Below, one piece after another: positions 36,349 to 45,086 of a stretch of 64,000 nt of DNA (its first letter is position 1; each line of letters opens with the position of its first letter). The stretch spans positions 62,001-126,000 of the forward strand of contig JAKFWC010000012.1 in NCBI GenBank assembly GCA_021732975.1, given 5' to 3'. Source of the DNA: Planctomycetaceae bacterium. Lineage in GTDB: Bacteria; Planctomycetota; Planctomycetia; Planctomycetales; Planctomycetaceae. The notes below the pieces were generated by a model, which was not told the DNA's origin, made no database searches, and worked only from the letters and a program-made list of their open reading frames with translations. Made by a program: the position numbers and the translations under genes.

Positions 36349-37830
36349 CTACCGCGGATGGCGAAACTGCAGCAGCGACGCCAGAGCCGGTTTCGGTGAA
36401 CCATCGGCGTTGAGCAATCCCGCATAGGGAAAATCGTGCGGATCGGCATCGCTGAAATGACACCAGTCGACTCCGGCCACCGCGGGTTTAGCCAACAACA
36501 ACGGCAAATAGCGCTCGATCCACCCCGCTTGTTCGGCGTCGGTAATCACATCGCGACCGCTGTGAGGATCGACTTCCAGATCCAGCGGACTGTCCAGATC
36601 GTGTGCGATCGATGAGGGAATCGCGAGTGTCAAAAACAGCGGAACGCCCAGCAAACTCCATTGATCGATCATTCGCGAGAATTCGAGAAGATCGCGATTC
36701 GGCGTCCCGCTCGGCAGATATCCCACCGCGATTTCGAGGTTGATCCCCGCCAGGCCAACGCCCGATCGCAACAGAGCATCGATCAATTGCAGCGGCGAAA
36801 GACGATGTTGTCCGCGGGCCTGATATTCGCCCCACGGTTGATCGACCCGCACGATGAGTTGGGCTTCCTCATCCACCTGCCGAGCCACTTCCAACACTCG
36901 CGCGACCAAACTCAACCGACTCTCTTCATTGAGGGTGAGTGCCCCACCCGTGTTCAACCGCGCGGCGACTTCCCACCACCGAATGCGGCCGCTGTACCGG
37001 GCAATCGCCGTTTCGACAAAATCGCAGACAAAGCTTTGCAGGTTGAACAGATCGTGTTCCCACTGCGCCAACCATTGCGGCAGCCCATTGGGGCCGAGAT
37101 CGATCAACGGACCACCGCGGACCACCAGCCGTTGATGCTCGGCCCACGCCATTTGCTCGTCGATCGCCTCCCAGTTGTATTCCCCTTCCTGCTGTTCGAC
37201 CGATGTCCAACGAATGGGCAATGCCACGGCATTGAAGGCAGCACAAAACAAATCACTTTGCGGGCCGGTGAGCAAACTGTTGATGCCGCAGCCCAGCGAT
37301 GTCGAGAGATGCGGATACCGCTGCTGTCGTCCCGCGAGCGCTTGCCGGGCGTAAGCATTGCTGAGTATTTCCGCAGCGCGACAGATATGGATGAGCGCTT
37401 CGTTGGCCAGTTCGCTGGCAACTTCGGGGGTGTCCTGCGTCGATGCCGCTCGGCCGAAGAATTTGTGTGCGGCGACCAGTTCCGGGTGATACTCCGGGGG
37501 GAGCGTCATCCCCGCGAGTTCCCACGTCCCGGCCTGATTACGAACCTGCACCAGTTTTCCGCGAGCCAATTCCACCGCCAGAACGTACGGCGTATCGCGT
37601 TCCGGCAGCGAGGTGGTATTGAGGACCGGACGCCCGAATCCGGGGACTTCCCAGGCAACGTGAAACTTGCAACTTTCGTTGCTTGCCCGTCGACACCCGA
37701 CGGTATTGTCGGCGATTTCGATCCGTGTCGGAAAAATACGGCCGTCCGCACCGGTCAGGTAACCGCGTTGGACCTGCGTCCAATCGGCCATGCGCGTTTG
37801 CGGAAAGACAGCAAAGCGAATGAGCCCCAT
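36349..37830 (-). CDS. GH10-like protein with altered catalytic site
   Basis: A 493-residue protein. The N-terminal 150 residues look like a carbohydrate-binding-type beta domain (MGLIRFAVFPQTRMADW). The C-terminal part has the GH10 (endo-xylanase) barrel outline: FNAVALPIRWTSVEQQEGEYNWEAIDEQMAWAE, then VVRGGPLIDLGPNGLPQWL. Where GH10 enzymes have WDVVNE, this protein has WWEVAARLN, so the acid/base Glu is not at the usual place. A Glu near the nucleophile position (GINLEIAVG) remains. It may have lost hydrolase activity or changed chemistry. No signal peptide is seen. It diverges from purC. Confidence 0.75.
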   Translation of the reverse strand: MGLIRFAVFPQTRMADWTQVQRGYLTGADGRIFPTRIEIADNTVGCRRASNESCKFHVAWEVPGFGRPVLNTTSLPERDTPYVLAVELARGKLVQVRNQAGTWELAGMTLPPEYHPELVAAHKFFGRAASTQDTPEVASELANEALIHICRAAEILSNAYARQALAGRQQRYPHLSTSLGCGINSLLTGPQSDLFCAAFNAVALPIRWTSVEQQEGEYNWEAIDEQMAWAEHQRLVVRGGPLIDLGPNGLPQWLAQWEHDLFNLQSFVCDFVETAIARYSGRIRWWEVAARLNTGGALTLNEESRLSLVARVLEVARQVDEEAQLIVRVDQPWGEYQARGQHRLSPLQLIDALLRSGVGLAGINLEIAVGYLPSGTPNRDLLEFSRMIDQWSLLGVPLFLTLAIPSSIAHDLDSPLDLEVDPHSGRDVITDAEQAGWIERYLPLLLAKPAVAGVDWCHFSDADPHDFPYAGLLNADGSPKPALASLLQFRHPR

Positions 37831-38042
37831 GCGCGTCACAGCCTCGGAGAGGGAACCTCCCTCTCCGTCAAAAACGAATGCCGTTCCGTGCGCGCACCAT
37901 GCGTCGCCGCCGCCCCCGCGTTTGGACAAATCGAAATCACCGCGAGGTTCAGGAAATTATTCGCAGAAGTGTAGTCCGTGGCTAGGGTGCTGTTCAAGAA
38001 GACGGGCGGTTGCTAGGCTCGTCACAGAATGAGATTCTGAAG

Positions 38043-38067
38043 CCCAAGGATGGCAATCCCTGGGTGG
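38043..38067. repeat. Hairpin in purC leader resembling terminator element
   Basis: CCCAAGGAT-GGCA-ATCCCTGGG forms an 8/9-bp stem and resembles the core of the hairpin after the Gfo/Idh gene (56890-56923). It lies about 27 bp before the purC start. Confidence 0.5.
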
Positions 38068-38093
38068 CTTGCGGTCAGAAATGTGAATTCACG

Positions 38094-38984
38094 ATGAACA
38101 ACACCGGCGTTTTACTCCAAAGCAACATCCCCGAAATCCCCGTACGCCGCGGAAAAGTGCGGGATGTTTACGACTTCGGCGATCGCTTGCTGTTTGTCGC
38201 GACCGACCGCATCAGTGCGTTCGACTGGATTCTGCCGACCGGGATTCCCGATAAAGGCCGCGTACTGACACAAATCAGCCGGTTCTGGTTTGCCCGGTTG
38301 GGTGTGCCGCACCATCTGCTCGACGCAGACCTCGATTCGCTGTCATTGCCCGCAGGAACGGATCGGGAAACGCTGGCCGGTCGCAGTCTCGTCGTCCGCA
38401 AAACGACGGTTTTCCCCGTGGAATGCGTGGTCCGCGGGTATCTCGTCGGCTCCGGTTGGAAAGAGTACCGCCAGACCCGCAGTGTCTGCGGTATTCCGCT
38501 GCGGGACGGTTTGGACGAAGCGGCAAAACTCGACGAGCCGATTTTCACCCCTGCGACGAAGGCGGAATCCGGTCACGACGAAAATATTTCCTTTGCAAAG
38601 ATGGCGGAAATCGTCGGTACCGAGACGGCGGAACGGCTGCGAGATTTATCGTTCCACATCTACACGCAAGCCGCGGAATATGCCGCGACACGTGGATTAT
38701 TGCTGGCCGACACGAAGTTTGAGTTCGGTTCCGTCGATAGCCAGATTCTGTTGATCGATGAAGTCCTCACGCCGGACAGTTCGCGATTCTGGCCCGCGGA
38801 TCAGTATCAACCGGGTCGGAATCCGCCGTCGTTCGACAAGCAATTCGTCCGCGACTGGCTCGAAACGACCGGCTGGGACAAAAACAGCCCGCCGCCCGCG
38901 CTGCCGGAAGAAATTGTCCGCAAGACCCGCGCGAAGTACATCGAAGCATACGAACGGCTGACCGGCGAAACATTCGCGACGTAA
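38094..38984 (+). CDS. purC: SAICAR synthase
   Basis: A 296-residue cytosolic ligase of purine biosynthesis: it joins CAIR and aspartate, using ATP, to form SAICAR. The start [14 protein letters not shown] leads into [29 protein letters not shown]. Further signatures are [31 protein letters not shown] and [19 protein letters not shown]. Length suits the bacterial/yeast-type long form. An in-frame TTG at 38010 is rejected because the extra residues would cover the leader hairpin and lack conservation. purM lies 1.4 kb away on the other strand. Confidence 0.96.
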   Translation: MNNTGVLLQSNIPEIPVRRGKVRDVYDFGDRLLFVATDRISAFDWILPTGIPDKGRVLTQISRFWFARLGVPHHLLDADLDSLSLPAGTDRETLAGRSLVVRKTTVFPVECVVRGYLVGSGWKEYRQTRSVCGIPLRDGLDEAAKLDEPIFTPATKAESGHDENISFAKMAEIVGTETAERLRDLSFHIYTQAAEYAATRGLLLADTKFEFGSVDSQILLIDEVLTPDSSRFWPADQYQPGRNPPSFDKQFVRDWLETTGWDKNSPPPALPEEIVRKTRAKYIEAYERLTGETFAT

Positions 38985-38992
38985 TTCGTCCT

Positions 38993-39064
38993 GTGAGCGG
39001 CAAGGCGCTAGCCGCCGGTTCTTCTGTTCGGTGCGGAACCGGCGGCTAGCGCCTTGCCGCTCAC
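38993..39064. repeat. Perfect 29-bp inverted repeat
   Basis: Arms GTGAGCGGCAAGGCGCTAGC... are exact complements over 29 bp around a 14-nt centre. It fills the gap between convergent purC and the ABC-2 permease gene and could act as a two-way terminator. Confidence 0.93.
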
Positions 39065-39077
39065 AAACAAATGCCGC

Positions 39078-39899
39078 TCAACTGCTCGCGCTGCGGTAAT
39101 GGCGGAGCGACCACAGAAACACCCCGCGACTCGCCATCAATGAGAGCACGCCGGCGAGAACTGTCAGTGCCGCCAACCAACTTGGTTCGAGAATCAACCC
39201 CATCAGCACGCGAGCGGGAACGGTCACCACCAGCAGAATTGGCAGCACATACGAAAACGCAAAGCGGATGACTTCTCCCGTTGGCGAACCGCTGTAGATG
39301 CTGCTGGGGTAGCGGGCGAAAATGGTGATGTAGAACCAGAAGTCGATCAGACTCTGGTTGCGGCCAAAGAAGATGCTGGTACTCGCCAAGGCGATCATCA
39401 AACTGTAGAAAAACGCCACGGCGGACACCAGCAGCAGCACATACAATCCCGCGGCGACGAAACTGACCGAGCGTCCCGATTCGATCACGGCATAACCGAG
39501 CAATCCCAGCGACATCAATAATTGGCTGATCATCGCCAGGTCCATCTTCTCACACGACACCAGGAATTGCGTGTCGATCGGTTTGAGCAGCGCGAAGTCG
39601 AGGTTGCCCGTCCGAATCAGTTCGCTGAACTGCGCCATGTTCGGCATGAAGAACGCTTCCACCAGCGAGTTGATGAGCATCCCCGTTGCCATGAAGCCGA
39701 AGTAATCGGCCCGCGTCCAGTCGTTGATCGTCGGCACCTGCCGGTAGATCAGATCGAACAGCACATACTGCACGCCAAACCAGAACCCGCGCGTGACCAA
39801 AGTGGTCAGCAGATTGCTGCGAAACTGAAATTCGCGAATCGCCGCGTTCACAAAGAACGCCCACCAGACGCGGAGGTAAAACAGTGCGCGGGTCATCAA
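39078..39899 (-). CDS. ABC-2 type permease (DUF990)
   Basis: A 273-residue inner-membrane protein with six hydrophobic segments and the DUF990 features FRSNLLTTLVTRGFW, GNLDFALLKPIDTQF and SIYSGSPTGEVIRF. Such permeases pair with an ATP-binding subunit; none is adjacent here. Two ATG codons in a row begin the gene; either may be used. Cargo unknown. Confidence 0.88.
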   Translation of the reverse strand: MMTRALFYLRVWWAFFVNAAIREFQFRSNLLTTLVTRGFWFGVQYVLFDLIYRQVPTINDWTRADYFGFMATGMLINSLVEAFFMPNMAQFSELIRTGNLDFALLKPIDTQFLVSCEKMDLAMISQLLMSLGLLGYAVIESGRSVSFVAAGLYVLLLVSAVAFFYSLMIALASTSIFFGRNQSLIDFWFYITIFARYPSSIYSGSPTGEVIRFAFSYVLPILLVVTVPARVLMGLILEPSWLAALTVLAGVLSLMASRGVFLWSLRHYRSASS

Positions 39900-39913
39900 G
39901 GTTCCTGATCCTA

Positions 39914-40038
39914 CTCGTTCCCACTCTCCGCGTGGGAATGCCGGGCCGCGACGCTCTGCGTCGCTTGATGTCGACGATCATCGGAAGACGACGCGGAGCG
40001 TCTCGACCGTGCGTTCCCACGCGGAGCGTGGGAACGAG
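39914..40038. repeat. Palindrome family C, large copy
   Basis: Two 50-bp arms (39914-39963 and 39989-40038) match at about 43 of 50 positions. Each arm itself contains smaller inverted repeats (TTCCCACGCGGAGCGTGGGAA; GACGCTCTGCGTC). The 3' half is shared with the remnant at 18162-18208. It ends just before the zinc-ribbon protein gene. Confidence 0.9.
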
Positions 40039-40046
40039 GAAACGAG

Positions 40047-40385
40047 TTAAAGTTCTTCGATCTGTTGGCGAATCCGCGATACCTCTCGTTGGCGTCCAAC
40101 GTCATCAGGTAATAACTCTAACGATACGATTTGCCGTTCCAGCCGATGCTGGTTACGGACCTTCAAACGTTGTTTTTGCTCAAGAAATGACAGTCGCCAT
40201 TCACGAACCGTCAAGCGAAGCGCATTCCACGCCCGCAAGTTCGTCCGACTTGGAATCCGGATTTTGTAACCGAGTGAAACGCAAGGGCGATGACAACTGC
40301 AACACAATGGCGCGGATTCACTGGTTTGTGGTCGGCGATAGATTCGTCGACAGTCAAAGCAAGCCCAATTGAGGTTCGATGGCAT
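40047..40385 (-). CDS. Small zinc-ribbon protein
   Basis: A 112-residue protein. The N-terminal part has WACFDCRR and PLCCSCHRPCVSLG, two Cys pairs that can bind zinc, followed by IPSRTNLRAWNALRL. The C-terminal half is charged and helical. Proteins of this layout (Cys pairs, then a conserved xxPxRxxxxxW segment) occur in several bacteria without known function. The internal ATG is chosen over 40463 because conservation-like features begin there. It lies 20 bp after purM on the same strand and is probably co-transcribed. Confidence 0.7.
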   Translation of the reverse strand: MPSNLNWACFDCRRIYRRPQTSESAPLCCSCHRPCVSLGYKIRIPSRTNLRAWNALRLTVREWRLSFLEQKQRLKVRNQHRLERQIVSLELLPDDVGRQREVSRIRQQIEEL

Positions 40386-40405
40386 TGAGGCACCCAGCCC
40401 AACAG

Positions 40406-41473
40406 TTATCCGACCAGTTCCACGCCGCGTTTGTCCGCCGATTGCATTTCGCCAATAGTCCAATGTGCCACCTTCGCATCCGATAAATGCTTCCGCACCG
40501 CATCCGCGGCATCGGGGCGGACGATGACCACAAAGCCGATGCCCATGTTGAAGACGTGAAACATCTCTTCGCGGTCGATGCTGCCCAGTTCCTGCAACCA
40601 GCGGAAGAGCGGCGGCACCGGCCAGGATTTACGATCGATGACGAGGTGACAATCAGCCGGGAGGATCCGTTCGATGTTATCGTGCAATCCACCGCCGGTG
40701 ATGTGGGCGAGTCCGGTCACCTGTGTCCGCGGCGCGGCCGTTTTCAACAACGACAGAATCGTTTTCACATAAATCTGCGTCGGTTCGAGCAGCGCGTCCC
40801 CGACGGTTTTGCCGAGTTGCGGGACCATTGTGTCAAACGTCAGTTTCGCGTGCTCAAAGACGGCTTTGCGAACAAGGCTGTAACCATTCGAGTGGAAGCC
40901 CGACGATGCCAGCCCGATCGCGATGTCCCCCGGACGAATGGTGCTGCCGTCGATCAATTGCGACCGTTCGGCAACCGCGACGCAGAAGCCGGCCATGTCG
41001 AAATCGCCGGGGGCATACAGATCGGGCATGATCGCCGTTTCGCCGCCGAGGAGCGCCGCACCCGCTTGCACGCAGCCTTCCGAAACCCCTTCCACCAACT
41101 GGGCGATGCGGTCCGGATCGTCTTTGTCGAGGGCGAGATAATCGAGAAACAGCAGCGGTTCCGCACCGAGACAGAGGCAATCGTTCACGGACATTGCGAC
41201 GAGATCGATGCCGACCGTGTTGTACCGTTTGGCAAGCTGCGCAACCTTGAGTTTCGTCCCGACACCATCGGTTCCCGAGACAAGGACCGGATCGGCATAC
41301 GCCGCCGTCCCCGGCTTCGCAGTCGCATTCAGCCGCAGCAGTCCGGCGAACCCGTCCGCCAGCGGCATGACCCGCGGTGTGTGCGTCTTCTTCATCAGGG
41401 CCGGCAACCGGGCCATCGCCTGATCGTAGAGTTCCAGATCGACACCGGCGGACTTGTACGTCAACGGATGCAT
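40406..41473 (-). CDS. purM: Phosphoribosylformylglycinamidine cyclo-ligase
   Basis: A 355-residue cytosolic enzyme of purine synthesis; it closes the imidazole ring to form AIR, using ATP. Signatures are LTYKSAGVDLELYDQAM, VLVSGTDGVGTKLKVAQ, TVGIDLVAMSVNDCLCLGAEPLLFLDY, ALLGGETAIMPDLY and AHITGGGLHDNIERI. Length is typical. It is followed on the same strand by the zinc-ribbon protein gene. purC is near but on the opposite strand, so the genes are not one operon. Confidence 0.96.
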   Translation of the reverse strand: MHPLTYKSAGVDLELYDQAMARLPALMKKTHTPRVMPLADGFAGLLRLNATAKPGTAAYADPVLVSGTDGVGTKLKVAQLAKRYNTVGIDLVAMSVNDCLCLGAEPLLFLDYLALDKDDPDRIAQLVEGVSEGCVQAGAALLGGETAIMPDLYAPGDFDMAGFCVAVAERSQLIDGSTIRPGDIAIGLASSGFHSNGYSLVRKAVFEHAKLTFDTMVPQLGKTVGDALLEPTQIYVKTILSLLKTAAPRTQVTGLAHITGGGLHDNIERILPADCHLVIDRKSWPVPPLFRWLQELGSIDREEMFHVFNMGIGFVVIVRPDAADAVRKHLSDAKVAHWTIGEMQSADKRGVELVG

Positions 41474-41850
41474 GTCATCGCTTTCGAGTCAAAAATCATG
41501 GGCAGGCCCATCGTACCGTGTCGCGACCGGAGAGAGAATTGAGCAACAACCCACGAGCCAGATGCGTCATCGACGGACCATTCTTCAATGGGTTTCCCGT
41601 GGACAAACGGCGAATGAAGATGCCCATCGCTGACGCTTCCGGCTCGTGAAAGCGATGAAGTCGCGGTCCCAAGTGGGTCGTCGGATGCGGCGGGATTTGT
41701 TGCCGTGCAGCGGGACGGAACTTGCCGAGGTGTGGAGACCGCGGTATCGTCAAAGACTGGCATGTGATCGTCAGAATGGGACGGCATGCCCCTGCCGACG
41801 CCCGAGTGCCCGATTTCCCCGCCCCTTGCCTGCCGCTGTGAGGTACTTCC
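41474..41850. other. Gap between divergent purM and PQQ-propeller genes
   Basis: No credible gene; the open frames here are antisense or run on from neighbours. Near 41630-41660 there is half of a palindrome-like element (ATCGCTGACGCTTCCGGCTC) with a short 7-bp inverted repeat around it. GAGGT 8 nt before the ATG at 41851 is the ribosome-binding site of the next gene. Confidence 0.6.
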
Positions 41851-44412
41851 ATGCTGGCTCGTTTCTGGATATTCGGCCTGTTCGCCACCACTGTGCTCGG
41901 CCTGGCGACTGCCGACAGACCGGTCAATGCACAAGATCCGTTGGACTGGCCGTATTGGCGTGGCCCCGAGATGAACGGCATCTCCCGCGAGAAGAATCTA
42001 CCGGCGAGTTGGTCGCCCGACGGTGAGAACCTTCTGTGGAAGAATGAAGCCCTGGGGACACGATCGACTCCCATTGTGATGCGAGAAAAGCTCTACACGC
42101 TTTGCCGTCACAACCCCGCCACGTTGCAGGAAGCCGAGAAGGTTGTCTGTGCCGACGCCGAGACCGGCGAGATTCTGTGGGAACACGTTTTCAATGTCTT
42201 CCTGACCGACGTGCCCGATACGCGCGTGGGTTGGTCGTGTGTGGTGGGTGATCCGGAGACGGGAAACGTCTTCGCGCAGGGTGTCTGCGGCTCCTTTATC
42301 TGTTTAGACGGGAATGGAAAGCTCCTGTGGTCGCGATCACTGAGCGAAGAGTTCGGCCTGCTCACCACCTACGGTGGCCGCACGAACATGCCCATCGTCC
42401 ACGAAAACCTCGTGATCATCAGCGGCGTAATCATCGGCTGGGGAGAAATGGCGAAGCCGACTTATCGGATCATTGCGTTCGATAAGCGCAACGGGGAATG
42501 CGTCTGGTTTACCGGCACGCGACCGTTTCCCGAAGATACGACCTATAGCGGTCCGGTTTTGGCGGTGATCAACGGTCAGGCCCAGTTCATCGTCGGCTCC
42601 GGCGACGGCGGCGTTTACAGCCTGCAACCGCGGACCGGCAAGATCATCTGGAAGTACGACGTGTCGCTCCGCGGACTGAACACTCCGCCCGTCGTGTCCG
42701 GCAACATGGTCCTCTGCGGTCACAGCGAAGAAAATCTCGACTCCACGAAAATGGGAGCGTTGTTTGCCGTCGATGGTTCTAAATCGGGCGATATCACCAA
42801 GTCTGGCGAACTGTGGCGAACGACCGAAGAGTTCATTGGTAAGACTCAGCCCGTCATCGTGGACGACCGCGTCTACTCCGTCGACGACAGCGGCAACTTC
42901 TTCATCAACGATTTGAAGACCGGCAAGATCATCGGCAAGCAGAAGCTCGGTACGATGGGACGCAGCAGCCCGGTGTATGCCGATGGAAAATTCTATGTCG
43001 CTGACGCCACGGGGCGGTGTTACATCTTCGCGCCGGATGAAGCCAAGGGTCTGAAGAAGATCCACCAACTGCGGCTTGATTCCGAAGTGAATGGTTCGCC
43101 GATCGTGTCTCACGGTCGAATTTATCTGCCTGCGGAAGGGGCGATGTACTGCATCGGGCTGAAAGATGCGAAGCCGACGGCGGATCCGCGTCCGCCCATG
43201 CCTGCGGAAACGCCGTTGTCCGCCGATCAGAAAGCCGCTCAGGCACTGATTGTGCCCGCGGAATCGTTGATGAAACCCGGTCAGAAACAGCGGTATCAGG
43301 TCTTTTTGTACAACGCAAACGGGCAATATCTCGGTGCGGCCGATCCGATGAAGGTCAAATTTTCCGTCGCCGGAAAAGGCAGTATCGAACCAAGCGGACG
43401 ATACGTCTCGGAAGCCGGGACGGATCACTACGCGGCGATCATTTCCGCAGAAATCGACGGTCTGAAGTCCGAAGCCAGGGTGCGGCTGGTTCCTAATCTG
43501 CCGTGGTCGTTCACCTTCGATGACGGCATCGTTCCCGTCACAGCCGTGGGGATGCGGTACCGGCACATCGGACTCGATTTCGACCTCTATCAATCCTTGA
43601 AGAAGGCGAATCCGCTTGCAGCCCGATGTTACATCGCTCTGTCCACGCAGTATACGAATTTTCCCGCTCCTGTGGCCAAATACGATGACACCACACCGGC
43701 GCAAGGTTGGACCGGTTTCAAGCGGTACCTCGGCCATCTGGAAGACTGGACGAACCAGGATGAAGCCAAAGCGGCGCTCGACCCCGCCCTGAAGTTACTG
43801 CAGGATGAAGGCGTGATTGCCAAGTGGGAATGGACCGGAACCGACAAGATCGGCACGCAGTTGCAGGTCACCAAGGGCATGCGCAAGGTTACTGGCAACG
43901 GTGTGATGTGCAAGATCTCCACGATCCCCAAGGGCACGCGCAGTCAGGGATGGCTGGGGCACCCTGAAAGCTCAAACTACGAAATTCAGGCCGACATGTA
44001 TGCCGAAGGCGTGGCGATCGGCGCTGCCGCCGACAAGAACTCCAAATTGACGGATATGGGACTCATCTGCCAGCGGTACCGGTTCGACATGCAGGGAACG
44101 AGCCAGAAACTGAAACTCTATTCGTGGATTCCGCACGATCAGAAATACCACGATCAGCCGTTCAACTGGGTGGCCGATACGTGGTACACCATGAAGTTCC
44201 GCGTGACGACATCGAAAAAGGACGACGCCGATGTCGCCCTGCTACAAGGAAAAGTCTGGAAGCGCGACGACGCGGAGCCGAAGGACTGGTCGATCGAGTG
44301 GACCGACAGTCCGGCCAACCTGATGGGCAGCCCGGGCCTCTTCGGTAATGCCGGCAATGCGGAAGTGTTCATCGATAACCTGAAAGTCACGCCGTTGTCG
44401 GCGGGAGAGTAA
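41851..44412 (+). CDS. Secreted PQQ-like beta-propeller protein with C-terminal domains
   Basis: An 853-residue protein with signal peptide (WIFGLFATTVLGLATA). Residues 30-440 form a PQQ/BamB-like propeller with tryptophan-docking blades (DWPYWRGPEMNG, TGEILWEHVF, GKIIWKYDVS, TGKIIGKQKL). Residues about 470-560 resemble an Ig/Big-type domain (KVKFSVAGKGSIEPSGRYVSE). The end (EVFIDNLKVTPLSA) has the look of a LamG/concanavalin-like domain. It is likely periplasmic or surface-exposed. A cofactor (PQQ) need not be bound. It is first of a rightward cluster with two more propeller genes. Confidence 0.88.
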   Translation: MLARFWIFGLFATTVLGLATADRPVNAQDPLDWPYWRGPEMNGISREKNLPASWSPDGENLLWKNEALGTRSTPIVMREKLYTLCRHNPATLQEAEKVVCADAETGEILWEHVFNVFLTDVPDTRVGWSCVVGDPETGNVFAQGVCGSFICLDGNGKLLWSRSLSEEFGLLTTYGGRTNMPIVHENLVIISGVIIGWGEMAKPTYRIIAFDKRNGECVWFTGTRPFPEDTTYSGPVLAVINGQAQFIVGSGDGGVYSLQPRTGKIIWKYDVSLRGLNTPPVVSGNMVLCGHSEENLDSTKMGALFAVDGSKSGDITKSGELWRTTEEFIGKTQPVIVDDRVYSVDDSGNFFINDLKTGKIIGKQKLGTMGRSSPVYADGKFYVADATGRCYIFAPDEAKGLKKIHQLRLDSEVNGSPIVSHGRIYLPAEGAMYCIGLKDAKPTADPRPPMPAETPLSADQKAAQALIVPAESLMKPGQKQRYQVFLYNANGQYLGAADPMKVKFSVAGKGSIEPSGRYVSEAGTDHYAAIISAEIDGLKSEARVRLVPNLPWSFTFDDGIVPVTAVGMRYRHIGLDFDLYQSLKKANPLAARCYIALSTQYTNFPAPVAKYDDTTPAQGWTGFKRYLGHLEDWTNQDEAKAALDPALKLLQDEGVIAKWEWTGTDKIGTQLQVTKGMRKVTGNGVMCKISTIPKGTRSQGWLGHPESSNYEIQADMYAEGVAIGAAADKNSKLTDMGLICQRYRFDMQGTSQKLKLYSWIPHDQKYHDQPFNWVADTWYTMKFRVTTSKKDDADVALLQGKVWKRDDAEPKDWSIEWTDSPANLMGSPGLFGNAGNAEVFIDNLKVTPLSAGE

Positions 44413-44440
44413 GTTCGCGTTCCGTTGGAAAGGGGGAAAC

Positions 44441-45058
44441 ATGAGCACCGACCTTGCACCGCCGCGTCCACTCGGCCCGTGGGCCAACGGTATGCTCATG
44501 ACCCCCGAAGAGTTCGACACCGCTGCCGAGTGGGATCCCGATTACCGGTATGAACTGGTTAACGGCGTGTTGATTGTGAGTTCACCTGGTGACATCGGTG
44601 AACGTGGTCCTAGCGATTTACTCGGCGGGCTCCTACTGATCTATAAGATGATGCATCCGCAAGGACATCATCTCGATGCAACGGTGTTTGAAGAACCGGT
44701 GGCGACAGCGGTGGGTCGCCGTCGGATGGATCGTGCCATTTGGACGGGACTCGGACGCAAACCCCGTACGATGGAGGATATTCCATCCATCGCCGTGGAG
44801 TTTGTGCCAGACTCATCCCGAGACCGGAAGCGTGATTACGTTCACAAACGACAGGAATACGAAGAAATCGGCGTCCGCGAGTATTGGGTGATTGATCGCT
44901 TCCGCCGACAGATGACCGTGTTTCACGGCCCCGATCTACAAATTGTCCCCGAATCGGAAATCTATCGCACCGACTTGTTGCCCGGCTTTGAACTCGATCT
45001 GGCGAAGCTTTTCGCAGACGCCGACGATTGGATCCGGAACAACCCGCCCACAACCTGA
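44441..45058 (+). CDS. Uma2-family putative nuclease
   Basis: A 205-residue protein with the Uma2 (DUF820) layout: YELVNGVLIVSSPG, a PD-(D/E)XK-like acidic core (DRAIW ... IAVEFVPDSSRDRKRDYVHKRQEY) and REYWVIDRFRRQMTVF. Uma2 proteins have a restriction-endonuclease fold and are very numerous in planctomycetes and cyanobacteria; their targets are unknown. A purine-rich ribosome-binding site (GGAAAGGGGG) lies upstream. It sits between two propeller genes, 28 bp after the first. Confidence 0.88.
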   Translation: MSTDLAPPRPLGPWANGMLMTPEEFDTAAEWDPDYRYELVNGVLIVSSPGDIGERGPSDLLGGLLLIYKMMHPQGHHLDATVFEEPVATAVGRRRMDRAIWTGLGRKPRTMEDIPSIAVEFVPDSSRDRKRDYVHKRQEYEEIGVREYWVIDRFRRQMTVFHGPDLQIVPESEIYRTDLLPGFELDLAKLFADADDWIRNNPPTT

Positions 45059-45086
45059 TTGCGTTCACTACCACAAGGGTTTTGTC

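Noticed and set aside
41461-42074. Leftward open frames in the gap before the first PQQ propeller gene
   Set aside because: They run into the propeller gene on the other strand, show no domain, and part of the product (HEPEASAMG-like) is repeat-derived.
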